A stretch of DNA of 64,000 nt, from the NCBI GenBank assembly GCA_032622095.1, contig CP136066.1, positions 207,164,978-207,228,977 of the forward strand. Direction: 5' to 3'. Both the position numbers and the translations under genes were made by a program. This document shows, in pieces, positions 36,027 to 48,300 of the stretch (its first letter is position 1; each line of letters opens with the position of its first letter). Origin of the DNA: Siphonodentalium dalli. Taxonomy: Eukaryota > Mollusca > Scaphopoda > Gadilida > Siphonodentaliidae. The notes beneath the pieces were generated by a model. The model ran no database searches, was not told the origin of the DNA, and saw only the letters and a program-made list of their open reading frames with translations.

Positions 36027-36812
36027 GCCTTTCCCAAGGCTGATGATATCATACATGCATTTGTCAGAGGTCCGTTAAATGTCAAAGCAAAATATATATA
36101 AGAAAACATATTAAGCCTTGTTTTCCAGAGAAGTTTTATTTGTCGCGCTATCAGAAAATGCCGAGTGTAAATAAAAGATTAAATGACAATATCAACACTA
36201 ATCCGTTTTCTATCACGATACAGATATATATCATTTGAAGACAGATTTATCGCAGACATTATGTCAGATTATTAATCACATTTAGGGCTGTATGTGGATG
36301 CCCTTATCAGTTTCAGCACCCGAACAAATACATAACTTTAACATAACACTAGATATTTTCATGTATTTAAGATTCATCAGCCATATGTTCGGGCTTCAGC
36401 CATAGCATAACTGATTTATGACCTTTTTGGTTCATAAAAATGTATTTTTGCATGTGATGCAACAATAACAGGTGGCAAATTGAAATATGTCACATGACTG
36501 CGATTTAGAAAAAAATGCCTGTTTTCACCCTTATTTAAGCCGAATTTGATAAAATTTTGCCTATATTTGACCCAAAATTTAAAAAAATACAGGTCGGTGA
36601 AAATACTTTGAAAATAAGCCACAATGAGTATAGGTCGTCCGTTTATGTTTTTCTCACAAAGTTCCCAATTGCGTCTCACAAAAACCTCAATTGCATGACA
36701 CACCTGTATTCATAGAAAGCAGAAATGTAATTTTGGCAGATTTGGACATCGAAGCACCATAGATCTGGCTTAATTAACAGAGGTCAAGTCATCAAAATAG
36801 CAAAATTTAAGC

Positions 36813-37309
36813 TTATACACGGTGGGGAATCACGTGGTTTCGAAGTCTGTGTGTACCACCCATTCAAAATTTGCAAACGCACAAAAACATAATATATGAA
36901 AAACTGACACAAAACTTAGCAGTTTGACTGTTACGAGCATATGTTAGTTTATTTTTGAAACAAGTTGTTACCTTATTTATTGGGAAATACTAAGTGGTTT
37001 TCTATAACATTCTGACCAAAGTTGCCAGTCGGAGGTGCGTGGAATACACCAGTCCATACATCTTGGAGAATCCTTCGACTGACAACTTTGGTCGGAATGT
37101 TAGAGCAAACAAATATGAATTTGGACATAAATGAGGTATCAGCTTGTTTGAAAAATAGTATAGCATCTGCTCGTAGCTGTTGAAATAATATATGATATGT
37201 CATATCTTAGTTTATTACCTTTTTTCCTTGCGTCTGGTCGCATTTTATAGCGCCTCGGCCATTTTGAATGCGTGATACTCGAAACCACGTGATTCCCCAC
37301 CGTGTTATA
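36813..37309. mobile_element. Inverted-ended DNA element O (about 500 bp)
   Basis: 'tatacacggtggggaatcac' and inverse 'gtgattccccaccgtgttat', arms about 32 bases. A second internal inverted repeat pairs 'accaaagttgccagtc' (about 37017) with 'gactgacaactttggt' (about 37077). Confidence 0.75.
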
Positions 37310-37311
37310 GA

Positions 37312-37548
37312 CAAGCCTTGAAATAGCGTGTCTGTAATTTGCAGAATGAGGTCCCCAGAGGGTGAATTTAGTGATGCTAGCCCGCTAAATTCACCCTCTG
37401 AGGACCTCATTCTGCTTACACCTCAGCAGAATGAGGTTCCCAGAGGGTGAATTTGGTGATGCTAGCCCGCTATGCGGGGTAGCATCACTAAATTCACCCT
37501 CTGGGGACCTCATTCTGCAAATGACAGACACCCTATTTCAAGGCTTGG
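37312..37548. mobile_element. MITE-C, doubled short form
   Basis: 'caagccttgaaatagcgtgt' to inverse 'acaccctatttcaaggcttg'; abuts the right end of element O. Confidence 0.82.
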
Positions 37549-37847
37549 TTATAGACAATTAGACCACAAACCAAATAAGCCTATTTTACAGACCCTGGTA
37601 TTATATACATGATCAAATACTCATTTCTGTCAAAAATACTGTCTGAGTATAACACTTTCCGTGTTTGGCAGATGACCCCTTGATGCGACGAAACAGTGTA
37701 GTAACACCTGTAGTAACACCTGTAGTAACACCTGTAGGGAAATTTCCATCAGATCCCTGGGAGTACATGTATTGACACAAAACCACTTGTTATGCACTCT
37801 GTACCTCTTCTATTTTATAATTTCAAACAGGTCGCAACATGGGATCA

Positions 37848-38120
37848 GATTGAAGTTCCCAGTTGAAGTTGGTGATATTCATCCATTAGTCACCTCGATA
37901 ATGCATTTTATCTTCTGCAAATTAGGGGGATATAGAAACTAAACATAAGGGAAAAAAACTGAAAACAATGTTAATTTGAGATTATAGATACTTCCCAGAA
38001 GATGAGGCCTAAGCAGAATGAGGTCCTCAGAGGGGGAATTTGATATGCTAGCCCACTGTGCAGGGTACATCATTAAATTCACCTTCTGGGGACCTCATTC
38101 TGCAAATGTCAGACACACTT
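37848..38120. mobile_element. MITE-C, right part
   Basis: Core and right arms, ending 'ctcattctgcaaatgtcaga'. Confidence 0.7.
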
Positions 38121-38127
38121 AATTCAG

Positions 38128-38236
38128 ACTTGTCTTTTACGTCCCTCGTCTGTATTACAGGTGGTTGTTTTACATCCCTCATCTGTATTACAGGTGGTTG
38201 TTTTACCTCCCTCATCTGTATTACAGGTGGTTGTCA
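38128..38236. repeat. 33-bp tandem repeat, three copies
   Basis: Unit 'cctcatctgtattacaggtg' plus 'gttgttttacat'. Each unit contains a 'tgtattacag' acceptor-like string, probably fortuitous. Confidence 0.85.
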
Positions 38237-38692
38237 AATATAAAACAAAGAAGATATTCATTGCAGTTATTGTTTAATGTTGTAGAATATATATCATAGA
38301 TACTTCGTATCCAGAATAAAGTACATGTTGTAGTCCTGTGGACCATTTCTGATAATAATGGAACATGAAATGATGACCAATGGATATTGTTCCCACATGA
38401 GAGCTTTGTGAAAATTGATCTAGAGATATTTTTGAGATTTCAGTCCGAGATAACAGGATGGATTATTGGTTTTCATTTCAGTTGAAATAGTAAATTATGG
38501 CCACACCTGTTACAGTATGACTGATTTGTGGGAATCAGATGAGAAGAAAGAAAACTTTTTTTTATTTACGTCGAGATCTGCGCTGTGATTGAAATTGAAT
38601 CAATGGATCAACTATGTAAATGGGAATAATACAATTGGAAAATACAAAGTAATCGGGACTAATCTATTGTATTATCAATCTTTTTGTGCTGA

Positions 38693-38895
38693 CTGAGGTC
38701 CCTAGAGGGTGAATTTTAATAATGCTATCCCGCATGGTAGGCTAGCATCACCAAATTCACCCTCTGGGAATATCATTGTGCTTAGAACTCAACTGCTATG
38801 GGCTGGTTGAAGTCGGTGATGTTCACCCATCAGTCACCTTGATTCCAAGGATCAGATTGAAGTTCCCCAGTTGAAGTTGGTGATGTTCACCCATT
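38693..38895. mobile_element. MITE-C, left part
   Basis: Arms plus a duplicated 'gaagttggtgatgttcaccc' stretch, leading into the LINE-tail inverted repeat. Confidence 0.68.
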
Positions 38896-38897
38896 AG

Positions 38898-39131
38898 AGT
38901 AACGTCAAGAGTGTTCCAAATTTTTGGAAATACATGGAGGGGTAGTTTTTCAGTGAATTTAATGCGAGCCCTTGTTTCCTGTATTTTTCCTGAGGACCTA
39001 GTACTCATACATCCGAGTATGAGTACTAGGTCCTCAGGAAAAATACAGGAAACAAGGGCTCGCATTAAATTCACTGAAAAACTACCCCTCCATGTATTTC
39101 CAGAAATTTGGAACACTCTTGACGTTACTCT
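38898..39131. repeat. Near-perfect inverted repeat built on the LINE tail
   Basis: Arms of about 112 bases (38898-39009 and 39018-39131) with an 8-base centre. The right arm is the coding start of the LINE tail; the left arm is its reverse complement, ending 'gtactcatacatccgagt'. The arms differ at very few bases, so the fold-back is recent or maintained. Confidence 0.85.
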
Positions 39132-39425
39132 ACAGAATATCCAATCGAAGCCAGGCTTTAAGAACAAATTTACCAAATCAATTATTGACAATTATTCTTC
39201 GAATATTAAGTGTAAAAACAAGTTTTGTCCAGATTGTACTAAAAAGATAGAATTAACTCTAACTTTTGGAATTGAACTTCCAATAAGGAAAGAAATTATA
39301 ACTATAAAACGACCTTCTCTCATTAGTAAAATGAATTTAAAACAAGACAGTCAATGACTGTGGGGTCGCTCACCAGACTGCAAAGACTGATAAGACTGGG
39401 ACTCTGGAGACCACAACAGTCAGAA
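39004..39425 (+). mobile_element. LINE reverse-transcriptase C-terminal tail
   Basis: An open frame reads TRARIKFTEKLPLHVFPEIW, then NTLDVTLQNIQSKPGFKNK and later CKNKFCPDCTKK, the LINE ORF2 tail pattern (basic start, 'FP.IWN.L', 'F...'). The end 'cagtcaatgactgtgggg' to 'ccacaacagtcagaac' occurs in reverse at 8385-8475 and 23246-23330, so the same 3' part is scattered in the window. Confidence 0.6.
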
Positions 39426-39439
39426 CTTTTCATAATCAC

Positions 39440-40395
39440 TTTAAAAGAAGTAGATATCTAAAGAGTTAAATCTAAAACAAAAAATTTGGAGTTATGTCCC
39501 TGGCCCCGCCCACATTTGACCCAGTGACCTGATTTGAACAAGTCTGAACCCCAGTCACCCAAGGATCCTTCATACCAAATATGAACCCATATAGCCTGAT
39601 GGTATTTGAGAAGAAGTCACTTTAAGAATACTATGGAGGGAAAGAGTTATGGCCCTGGCTTCGCAACTATTTCAAGTGAACTCATTTGAACAAATCTGAA
39701 TGTGAGTCACCTAGGGAACATCCACACCAAATATGAAACCATTCGGTCTTATTGTTCTGAAGATGTTTAAAAGAATTACTATGGTGGGAAAGAGTTATGG
39801 CCCTGGCTTCGCAACTATTTGACCCATTTGGTCTTATGGTTCCAGAGGAGAAGATGTTCAAATAATTGTTGTCGGACGGATGGACGGACAGACGATGGAC
39901 GGACGAGGAGTGATGACTATAGCTCCGGCGGAGCACAGGTAGGGTGGCTGGTTGATAATTAAATATCTTATCTCCGCCCCTATTTGAACAAACATGAATC
40001 CCCATCTATGAGATCCATTCATTTGGTAATTTCAGACATTAGATTTTAAGAGTTGAACTTAACTGATTTTCCTAAAATGACCCCAAATCTGAAAAAATCT
40101 AAACCCCAGTCACCGAAGGACCATCCATACCAAACATAATCTAAATAGTCCTGATGGTTCTTGAGAAGAAATTGTTTTAAGAATTACTATGGAAGGAAAG
40201 AGTTATGGCCCTGACTTCTCACCTATTTGACCTGATGAACTCATTTGAACAAATCTGAATGTGAGTCACCTGGGGGACATCCACACCTAAATATATAAAC
40301 CCATTTGGTCTTTAATATGTATCTGGAGAAGAAAACAATTGATGGACGGATAGAGACATATTGACAGATGGATGGATGGGAGAACAGTCTGAAAT
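39440..40395 (-). repeat. Repeat H, inverted copies
   Basis: 'gagttatggccctggcttcg', 'gaacaaatctgaa' and 'gggacatccacacc' repeat, ending near 39945 with 'gactatagctccggcgga'. A weaker copy follows at 39955-40395. Confidence 0.68.
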
Positions 40396-40504
40396 AGAGA
40401 CTGACAAATTAAATCCAATATACCCCCCAAGTTTTCTTTGCAAAATCAGGGTATAATGAGTTCAACTGGATACTGGTGGTTAAGAACATAATATTCGAAC
40501 AGAC

Positions 40505-41318
40505 AAGCCTGAACATAGTGTCTGACATTTGCAGAATGAGGTCCCCAAAGGGTGAATTTAATGACACAATCCTGCAATGCGGGCTAGCATCACCAAATTC
40601 ACCCTCTGGGGACCTCATTCTGTGTAGGCCTCAACTGCTATGGGAGACATAGCATTAGATTGAAGTTCTCCAGTTAAAGTTGGTGATGTGCACCCATTGG
40701 GCACCTCAATTATGCATTTTATATTCACAAATTAGGGGATATAGAAACTAAACAGAAGGGCTAAAGTAAGTAAATATGTCAATTTAAGTGCCTATATACT
40801 TCCCAGAAGATGAGGCCTAAGCAGAATGAGGACCCTGGCTAGTGTATTTGGTGATGCTAGACTGCTGATTAGGCCTCAATGGCCAATAAAACCAAGGAAC
40901 AGATTGAAGTCCTTCAGTTGAAGTTGGTGATACACACCCATTGAGCACCTCAATTATGCATTTTATCTTCTGCAAATTAGGGGGACATTGAAACTGAACA
41001 GGTGGAAAAAAGTGACTATATCAATGAAGTCCTACAGTTGAAGTTGGTGATACACACCCATTGAGCACCTCAATTATGCATTTTATCTTCTGCAAATTAG
41101 GGGGACATTGAAACTGAACAGGTGGAAAAAGTGACTAAATCAAACTGTCAATTTGATACTTAGGATACTTCCCAGAAGATGAGGACTAAGCAGAATTAGG
41201 TCCCTGGCGGGTGTATTTGGTGATGCTAGCATGTTGTATGGGGTAGCAACACTAAATTCACCATCTGGGGACCTCACTATGTAAATGTCAGACACACTAT
41301 TTCCAGACTTGAAGAAAT
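40505..41318. mobile_element. MITE-C with internally duplicated core
   Basis: Arms at 40535-40620 and 41175-41290. The core block 'gttggtgatacacacccatt' to 'ctgaacaggtggaaaaa' occurs twice, about 121 bases apart. Confidence 0.72.
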
Positions 41319-41689
41319 CAAAGCCATTCACAGTATCATTGAATGTCAGTCATCACCTAATGGAAGCACCAGTTTGTTGTTAAATTGCTACAGATATGTT
41401 TAGATTAGAATAATACATGTCATCTGGCCAGTTTATATAATTAATGACCTGTACCTTTACAGATATATATGCCTCTGTGGTGAGAGGTATTAAATTGAGA
41501 GGTGATATGGCTTGGAAGGGATGTTGGTTGATGGCAGGGTTGAGCCTGGGCCATGTGGGAGTGGGAAGGTGGGGGAGGGTGGAATGTTTCCATAATTTCA
41601 TTAAAGAGTAAAGTTTCATAACTCTGCAGATGTTATATATAATGGTGTCACTTTTTTTCAAATTTTAAAACATGTTTTAAAAAAAATTG

Positions 41690-41830
41690 TCCCAGAAGAT
41701 GAGGCCTAAGCAGAATAAGGTAATTGAGGGTGTATTTGGTGATGCTAGCCTGCTGTATGGGGTAGCAACACTAAATTCACCATCTGGAGACTTCATTCTG
41801 CAAATGTCAGACACACTATGTCCAGGCTTG
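41690..41830. mobile_element. MITE-C, right arms
   Basis: 'agatgaggcctaagcagaat' to 'gcaaatgtcagacacacta'. Confidence 0.7.
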
Positions 41831-42049
41831 GAGAAATGAACAATGGACTATTCCTTGTAGACTCATGTAGAATAGTTGTTTAGCTAATGTCATGTCTTGT
41901 AATGACAGATGGTAAACTGGTCTGAAGCAAGCAGTCTTAGCAAGAGTATCGGGTGACCACACTATGATAAATTGGCTTTTTCAATAATAGAGGCTTCAGT
42001 GTTCTCTTAAAAATTAATAGTGCATAGCAAAGAGGTGTGAATTATAAAG

Positions 42050-42885
42050 GGCCATAACTCTGTTAAAATATATCGGATCAAACCCATATTTTAACTTGAT
42101 CTGTATATAAGTGTCAAAAATTCATATACCAAATTTGGTGTTGATCAGATGAAAAATGTTTGAGTAATCCTGTCTTGGATGAATTCTATATCAAAACAAG
42201 AGTGGAAGGGGTTAAATAAACAATACCAAAATCCATACAGATGAAGAACATGCTAAGAAAAATCTAGGTAAGAAATATGAGGCTGTGATGTGTCCTAAAC
42301 AAAAATTAAAGGTCAAAATGCAAAAATTAATTTGTTTCTTTTTAAAGTTATGTCCCTGGCTCTGCCCCTATTTGACCCAGTGACCCCATTTGAACAAATC
42401 TGAACCCCAGTCACCCAAGGTATCTCTGTACCAAATATAAGCTAAATCGGCCAAATATTTTTTTAGAAGAAGTCATTGTAAGAATTACTATGAGTTATGG
42501 CCCTGATTTCTCAACTAATTGACCGGGTGACCTCATTTGAACAAATCTGAACACCAGTGACCCAAGGACCCTCCATACCAAATATTAGCTAAATCGGCCC
42601 AATGGTTCTGAACAAGAAGTCGTTGTAAGAATTACTATGGAGGAATAGAGTTATAGCCCTGGCTTCGCAACTATTTGACCCAGTGACCTCATTTGAACAA
42701 ATCTGAATGAGAGTCACCTAGGGAACATCCACACCAAATATGAACCAATTCGGTATGATGGTTTCAGAGGAGAAGATGCTTAAAAAAAGTTTGACGGACA
42801 GACGGACGGACAGACGGACGCACGACGGACGAGGAGTGATGACTATAGCTCCACCGGAGACTTCGTCTCAGGTGAGCTAAAAATG
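42050..42885 (-). repeat. Repeat H, inverted, longer copy
   Basis: Ends 'gtgatgactatagctccacc' then 'ggtgagctaaa'. Contains three units of 'ttatggccctg' plus 'cctcatttgaacaaatctga' and a 'gacggacagacgga' tract. Confidence 0.7.
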
Positions 42886-43364
42886 AGAAGATGTGCCTGA
42901 TGAATATATAAATGTATGTCTGTATGCATGTAGATATTTTTTTTTTTTCAATCTTCTGTGTTGTTGAGTGCCTATATTCAGTGCAAATATTAACTATTTG
43001 GTGCAAACTGATTAGAACATTGTCTAGTTTGAACAGTTTTATTTTTGAACTTTATAGCTAAAGATTAAAAAAATTTAATCAAATTGTAAACAACGCAGAC
43101 ACACACAAAGCCTCGTGTCATTATTATTTCATTATATTATATGGTTTGAACCCCACCCAGTATGTCAATTTTGCATAAATGCCAATTTTGTATAAATTTG
43201 TATATCTTCCATATTTTTGTCCATATTTTCCATTTCCAAATGGTGGCGGCAGGAAGACGACCATATGGTCATGCCACCACCATATGACATATTATTGTTT
43301 ATTATTTAATTATATATGTGTAACACATTTTATGATGATATGCCATAATACAATATTTACTTAG

Positions 43365-43606
43365 TCACTTCAATTATGCAATTGATCTTCTGCAAATTAG
43401 GGGATAAAGAAACTGAACAGAAGAGAAAATGTAACAAAAAACAATGTTAATTTGAGACTATAGACTTTTCAGAAGATGAGGCATAAGCAGGCTGAGGTCC
43501 CCACAGGTTGAATTTGATGAAGCTCACCCGCTCTGCAGGGTAGCTTCACCAAATTTACCCTGGGAGTACCATCTGCAGATGTCAGACACACTCAATCCAG
43601 ACTTGG
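43365..43606. mobile_element. MITE-C, diverged
   Basis: Core 'gatcttctgcaaattagggg', then arms; leads directly into the 38-bp array. Confidence 0.65.
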
Positions 43607-44372
43607 ACCCATGAGTACCATGCTAACACCAAGCAGGCCTTAAAATCCATGAGTACCATGCTAATACCAAGCAGGCCTTAAAATCCATGAGTACCATGCT
43701 AATACCAAGCAGGCCTTAAATTCCATGAGTACCATGCTAATACCAAGCAGGCCTTAAAATCCATGAGTACCATGCTAATACCAAGCAGGCCTTAAAATCC
43801 ATGAGTACCATGCTAATACCAAGCAGGCCTTAAATTCCATGAGTACCATGCTAATACCAAGCAGGCCTTAAAATCCATGAGTACCATGCTAATACCAAGT
43901 AGGCCTTAAAATCCATGAGTATCATGCTAATACCAAGCAGGCCTTAAAATCCATGAGTACCATGCTAATACCAAGCAGGCCTTAAAATCCATGAGTACCA
44001 TGCTAATACCAAGCAGGCCTTAAAATCCATGAGTACCATGCTAATACCAAGTAGGCCTTAAAATCCATGAGTACCATGCTAATACCAAGCAGGCCTTAAA
44101 ATCCATGAGTACCATGCTAATACCAAGCAGGCCTTAAAATCCACGAGTACCATGCTAATACCAAGCAGGCCTTAAAATCCACGAGTACCATGCTAATACC
44201 AAGCAGGCCTTAAAATCCATGAGTACCATGCTAATACCAAGCAGGCCTTAAAATCCATGAGTACCATGCTAATACCAAGCAGGCCTTAAAACCATGAGTA
44301 CCATGCTAATACCAAGCAGGCCTTAAAATCCATGAGTACCATGCTAATACCAAGCAGGCCTTAAAATCCATA
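43607..44372. repeat. 38-bp tandem array, about 20 copies
   Basis: Unit 'aaaatccatgagtaccatgc' plus 'taataccaagcaggcctt'. Very uniform (one or two changes per unit), so recently homogenised. No unique spacers, so it is a satellite and not a CRISPR array. Confidence 0.93.
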
Positions 44373-44625
44373 AAGTTTTGCGAGAATCAAAACAGCATTT
44401 CTGCAGTGAATTAGATGATTGCTTTTACGAGAATCAAAACATAGCATTTCTACAGTGAATTAGATGATTGCTTTTTACGAGAATCAAATTAAGAATAATG
44501 ATTCTGACTGTCGTCAGATTTTAAGGCCTGACAAATACGGCTATCTTTTGTTCAACCCCGATGATGACAATGTTTTAGGGGCATTTCTGATTATATATTA
44601 GAGAAATTTAATATACAACAAAAAA

Positions 44626-44801
44626 GATATTCATTGCAGTTATAGTTTAATGTTGTAGAATATATATCATAGATACTTCGTATCTAGAATAAAGTATATG
44701 TTGTAGTCCTGTGGACCATTTCTGATAATAATGGAACATGAAATGATGACCAATGGATATTGTTCCCACATGAGAGCTTTGTGGAAATTGATCTAGAGAT
44801 A
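44626..44801. repeat. Dispersed repeat, second copy at 38244-38428
   Basis: About 180 bases starting 'agatattcattgcagttat' and ending 'aattgatctagagata' occur at both places with few changes. The edges lack inverted ends, so its nature is unknown. Confidence 0.75.
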
Positions 44802-44924
44802 AAGCCAATATAAAAAAAATTGCTAAATTTACATCCCCCTCCCAACCCTATTTTTAGTCCCCTCCTCAATTTTTTTTATTTGCATATCTTTTATGCAAAT
44901 TTTTTTCTCATGCCTGAATTCTTT

Positions 44925-45067
44925 CATGACGGGAGCTGCGCTGGTGCAGCATTAAAGACCCTGTGCCAGTGAATTCTCTTATATATAGGCGACTTGCATA
45001 TATAAGAGAATGCATTGGCACAGGGTTTTCGCAAAAAATCAGGAAGCTCCAGTCATGGAAGGGTTAA
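44925..45067. mobile_element. MITE-J1, short copy
   Basis: 'ttctttcatgacgggagct' to 'gctccagtcatggaagggtt', with one palindrome in the middle. It lies about 220 bases beyond the stop of the cupin-like gene. Confidence 0.7.
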
Positions 45068-45286
45068 TCATCAAATTACATTTCAATTATCCATTAATCA
45101 GTCTATTTTGATCAAATTGGACAATCTAAATCACTTTGTATCATATAAGATAGGATAATGCTTCAATATCTACAAGATATAGTAAGAATAAAATATAAAA
45201 AAATAAAATTCGCCCTCCCGCCCCATTTTTATAAAATGTTGGATGTAAATCTAGCAAGTTATTTATATTGGCCTATTGTTGAGATT

Positions 45287-45375
45287 TTAGTCGAAGGTTC
45301 CTCCCACAGCAACAGCAAAATTATCTCCTTCGGACGGTAAGTAATCCGCATTCCAGAGGAAATCAGTCCACATGG
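45287..45375 (-). CDS. Exon 7 (terminal) of the cupin-like gene
   Basis: Acceptor 'aatttctcttgcag', then two bases completing Ala and 28 codons, MWTDFLWNADYLP to VAVGGTFD, then TAA. Hydrophobic 'FLW..DYLP' and a short Gly-Gly-aromatic-Asp tail fit the C terminus of the family as I recall it. No perfect AATAAA was found close behind the stop. Confidence 0.85.
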
Positions 45376-48300
45376 CTGCAAGAGAAATTAAAATGTCCAT
45401 AACACTGAAGCTCAACTTTGAGAGGGACTAATGTCAAATGTTACAGTTGATGGAGTGATAAGGAATGTGGAAAGTTGGATTGTCGATGCAATACTAGATG
45501 TCAATGCAAAGAGTATAAACCAAGATGGCTGGTGGCAGCCATATTTTCCAACATAAAGAGGTGATTGTAAACATATCTTGTCAATTTCGAAAAAATTCTC
45601 TAATAAATGCAGGGTGTAATGATCAATTGAAATCCATGCAGGGACGCCAGAGAATAGGGGCATGCGGGGGGCACTTGCCCCCCCCTTGCCCTGGCCCAGG
45701 GGAGTCCAGTGGGTACCTGAAAAGTGCCAACCTGGCTGTTTGTCCCCTTGCCCTTTGGTGCTTCCAGTGTCCCTGAATCCATGATGGTCATGTTTTTTAA
45801 TGAATTTCGAAGAAATATTGAAGGCTTCCATCTAGAGATCATCCCGAAAATTTGTCTGAAGTTTGGCGACGATATGATGTGGCTTGCATGGTGTTCCTAA
45901 GGATTTAGTCATTCAAAGAGTAAAATCCGAGATGGCTGTCAGTGGCTGAGGACACTCACATATTTGTCCCTGTTGAAAGACTGAGCATGTTCACATCAAT
46001 CTTAACCGTATACGTTTCATTACACGGTTCTCGGGGGTATTCACATATTTGTCCCTGTCACAAGACTGACGTGACAGGTTTGCATGTTACATTACACGGC
46101 TCTCGGGGTACTCACATATTTGTCCCAGTTATAAGACTGATGTGACAGGTTTGCACGTTACATTACACGGCTCTCGAGGGTACTCACCTATTTGTCCCTG
46201 TTATAAGACTGACGTGAAACGTTTGCATGTTACATTACACGGCTCTCGGGGTTACTCACATATTTGTCCCTGTTATAAGACTGACGTGACAGGTTTGCAC
46301 GTTTCATTACACGGCTCTCGGGTTACTCACATATTTGTCCCTGTTATAAGACTGACGTGAAAGGTTTACACGTTACATTACACGGCTCTCGGTTACTCAC
46401 ATATTTGTCCCTGTTATAAGACTGACGTGACAGGTTTACACATTACATTACATGACTCTCGGGGTACTCACATATTTGTCCCTGTTATAAGACTGACGTG
46501 ACAGGTTTGCACGTTACATTACATGACTCTTGGGGGTACTCACATATTTGTCCCTGTTATAAGACTGACATGACATGTTTTCATGTTACATTACACGGCT
46601 CTCGGGGTTACTCACATATTTGTCCCTGTTATAAGACTGATGTGACAGGTTTACATGTTACATTACACGGCTCTCGGGGGTACTCACCTATTTGTCCCTG
46701 TTATAAGACTGACGTGACAGGTTTGCACGTTACATTACACGGCTCTCGGGGTACTCACATATTTGTCCCTGTTATTAGACTGACGTGACAGGTTTGCATG
46801 TTACATTACACGGCTCTCGGGGGGTACTCACCTATTTGTCCCTGTTATAAGACTGACGTGACAGGTTTGCATGTTACATTACACGGCTCTCAGGGGTACT
46901 CACATATTTGTCCCTGTTATTAGACTGACGTGACAGGTTTGCATGTTACATTATACAGCTCTCAGGGTTACTCACATATTTGTCCCTGTTATAAGACTGA
47001 CGTGACAGGTTTACACATTACATTACATGACTCTCGGGGTACTCACCTATTTGTCCCTGTTGTACGACTGACGTGACAGGTTTACACGGCTCTCGGGGTA
47101 CTCACCTATTTGTCCCTGTTATAAGACTGACGTGACAGGTTTGCACGTTACATTACATGACTCGGGGTTACTCACCTATTTGTCCCTGTTATAAGACTGA
47201 CGTGACAGGTTACATTACACAGCTCTCGGGGTACTCACTTATTTGTCCCCGTTATAAGACTGATGTGACAGGTTACATTACACAGCTCTCGGGGTACACA
47301 CCTATTTGTCTCTGTTATACGACTGACGTGACAGGTTTGCACGTTACATTACACGACTCTCGGGGTACTCACATATTTGTCCCTGTTATAAGACTGATGT
47401 GACAGATTTGAACATTACATTACACGGCTCTCGGGGGTACTCACATATTTGTCCCTGTTATAAGACTGACATGACAGGTTTACACGTTACATTACACGAC
47501 TCTCGGGGTACTCACATATTTGTCCCTGTTATAAGACTGACGTGACAGGTTTGCATGTTACATTACACGGCTCTCGGGGTTACACACATATTTGTCCGTT
47601 ATAAGACTGACGTGATAGGTTTGCACGTTACATTACACGGCTCTCGGGGTTACTCACATATTTGTCCGTTGTAAGAGTGACGTGACAGGTTTGCACGTTA
47701 CATTACACGGCTCTCGGGGGGTACTCACATATTTGTCCGTTATAAGACTGACGTGACACGGTGACAGGTTTACACGTTTCATTATACGGCTCCCAGGGGG
47801 TACTCACATATTTGTCTCTGTTATAAGACTGACGTGACAGGTTTACACGTTACATTACACGACTCTCGGGGTACTCACCTATTTGTTCCTGTTATAAGAC
47901 TGACGTGACAGGTTTACACGTTTCATTACACGGCTCTCGGGGGTACTCACATATTTGTCCCTGTTATAAGACTGACATGACAGGTTTGCACGTTACATTA
48001 CACGGCTCTCGGGGTTACTCATATATGTGTCTCTGTTATAAGACTGACGTGACAGGTTTGCACGTTTCATTACACGGCTCTCGGGGTTACTCACATATTT
48101 GTCCCTGTTATAAGACTGACGTGACAGGTTTACATGTTACATTACACGGCTCTCGGGATACTCACATATTTGTCCCTGTTATAAGACTGACGTGACATGT
48201 TTACACGTTACATTACATGGCTCTCAGTGTACTCACATATTTGTCCCCGTTATAAGACTAACGTGACAGGTTTACACATTACATTACAGGGCTCTCGGGG

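Noticed and set aside
43607-44372. Regular 38-bp repeats resembling a CRISPR array
   Set aside because: No unique spacers, head-to-tail units, and a eukaryotic context.
45412-45831. Minus-strand 139-residue frame as a coding exon
   Set aside because: It overlaps family E and a C-rich insert, and exon 6 already joins exon 7 in phase across it.
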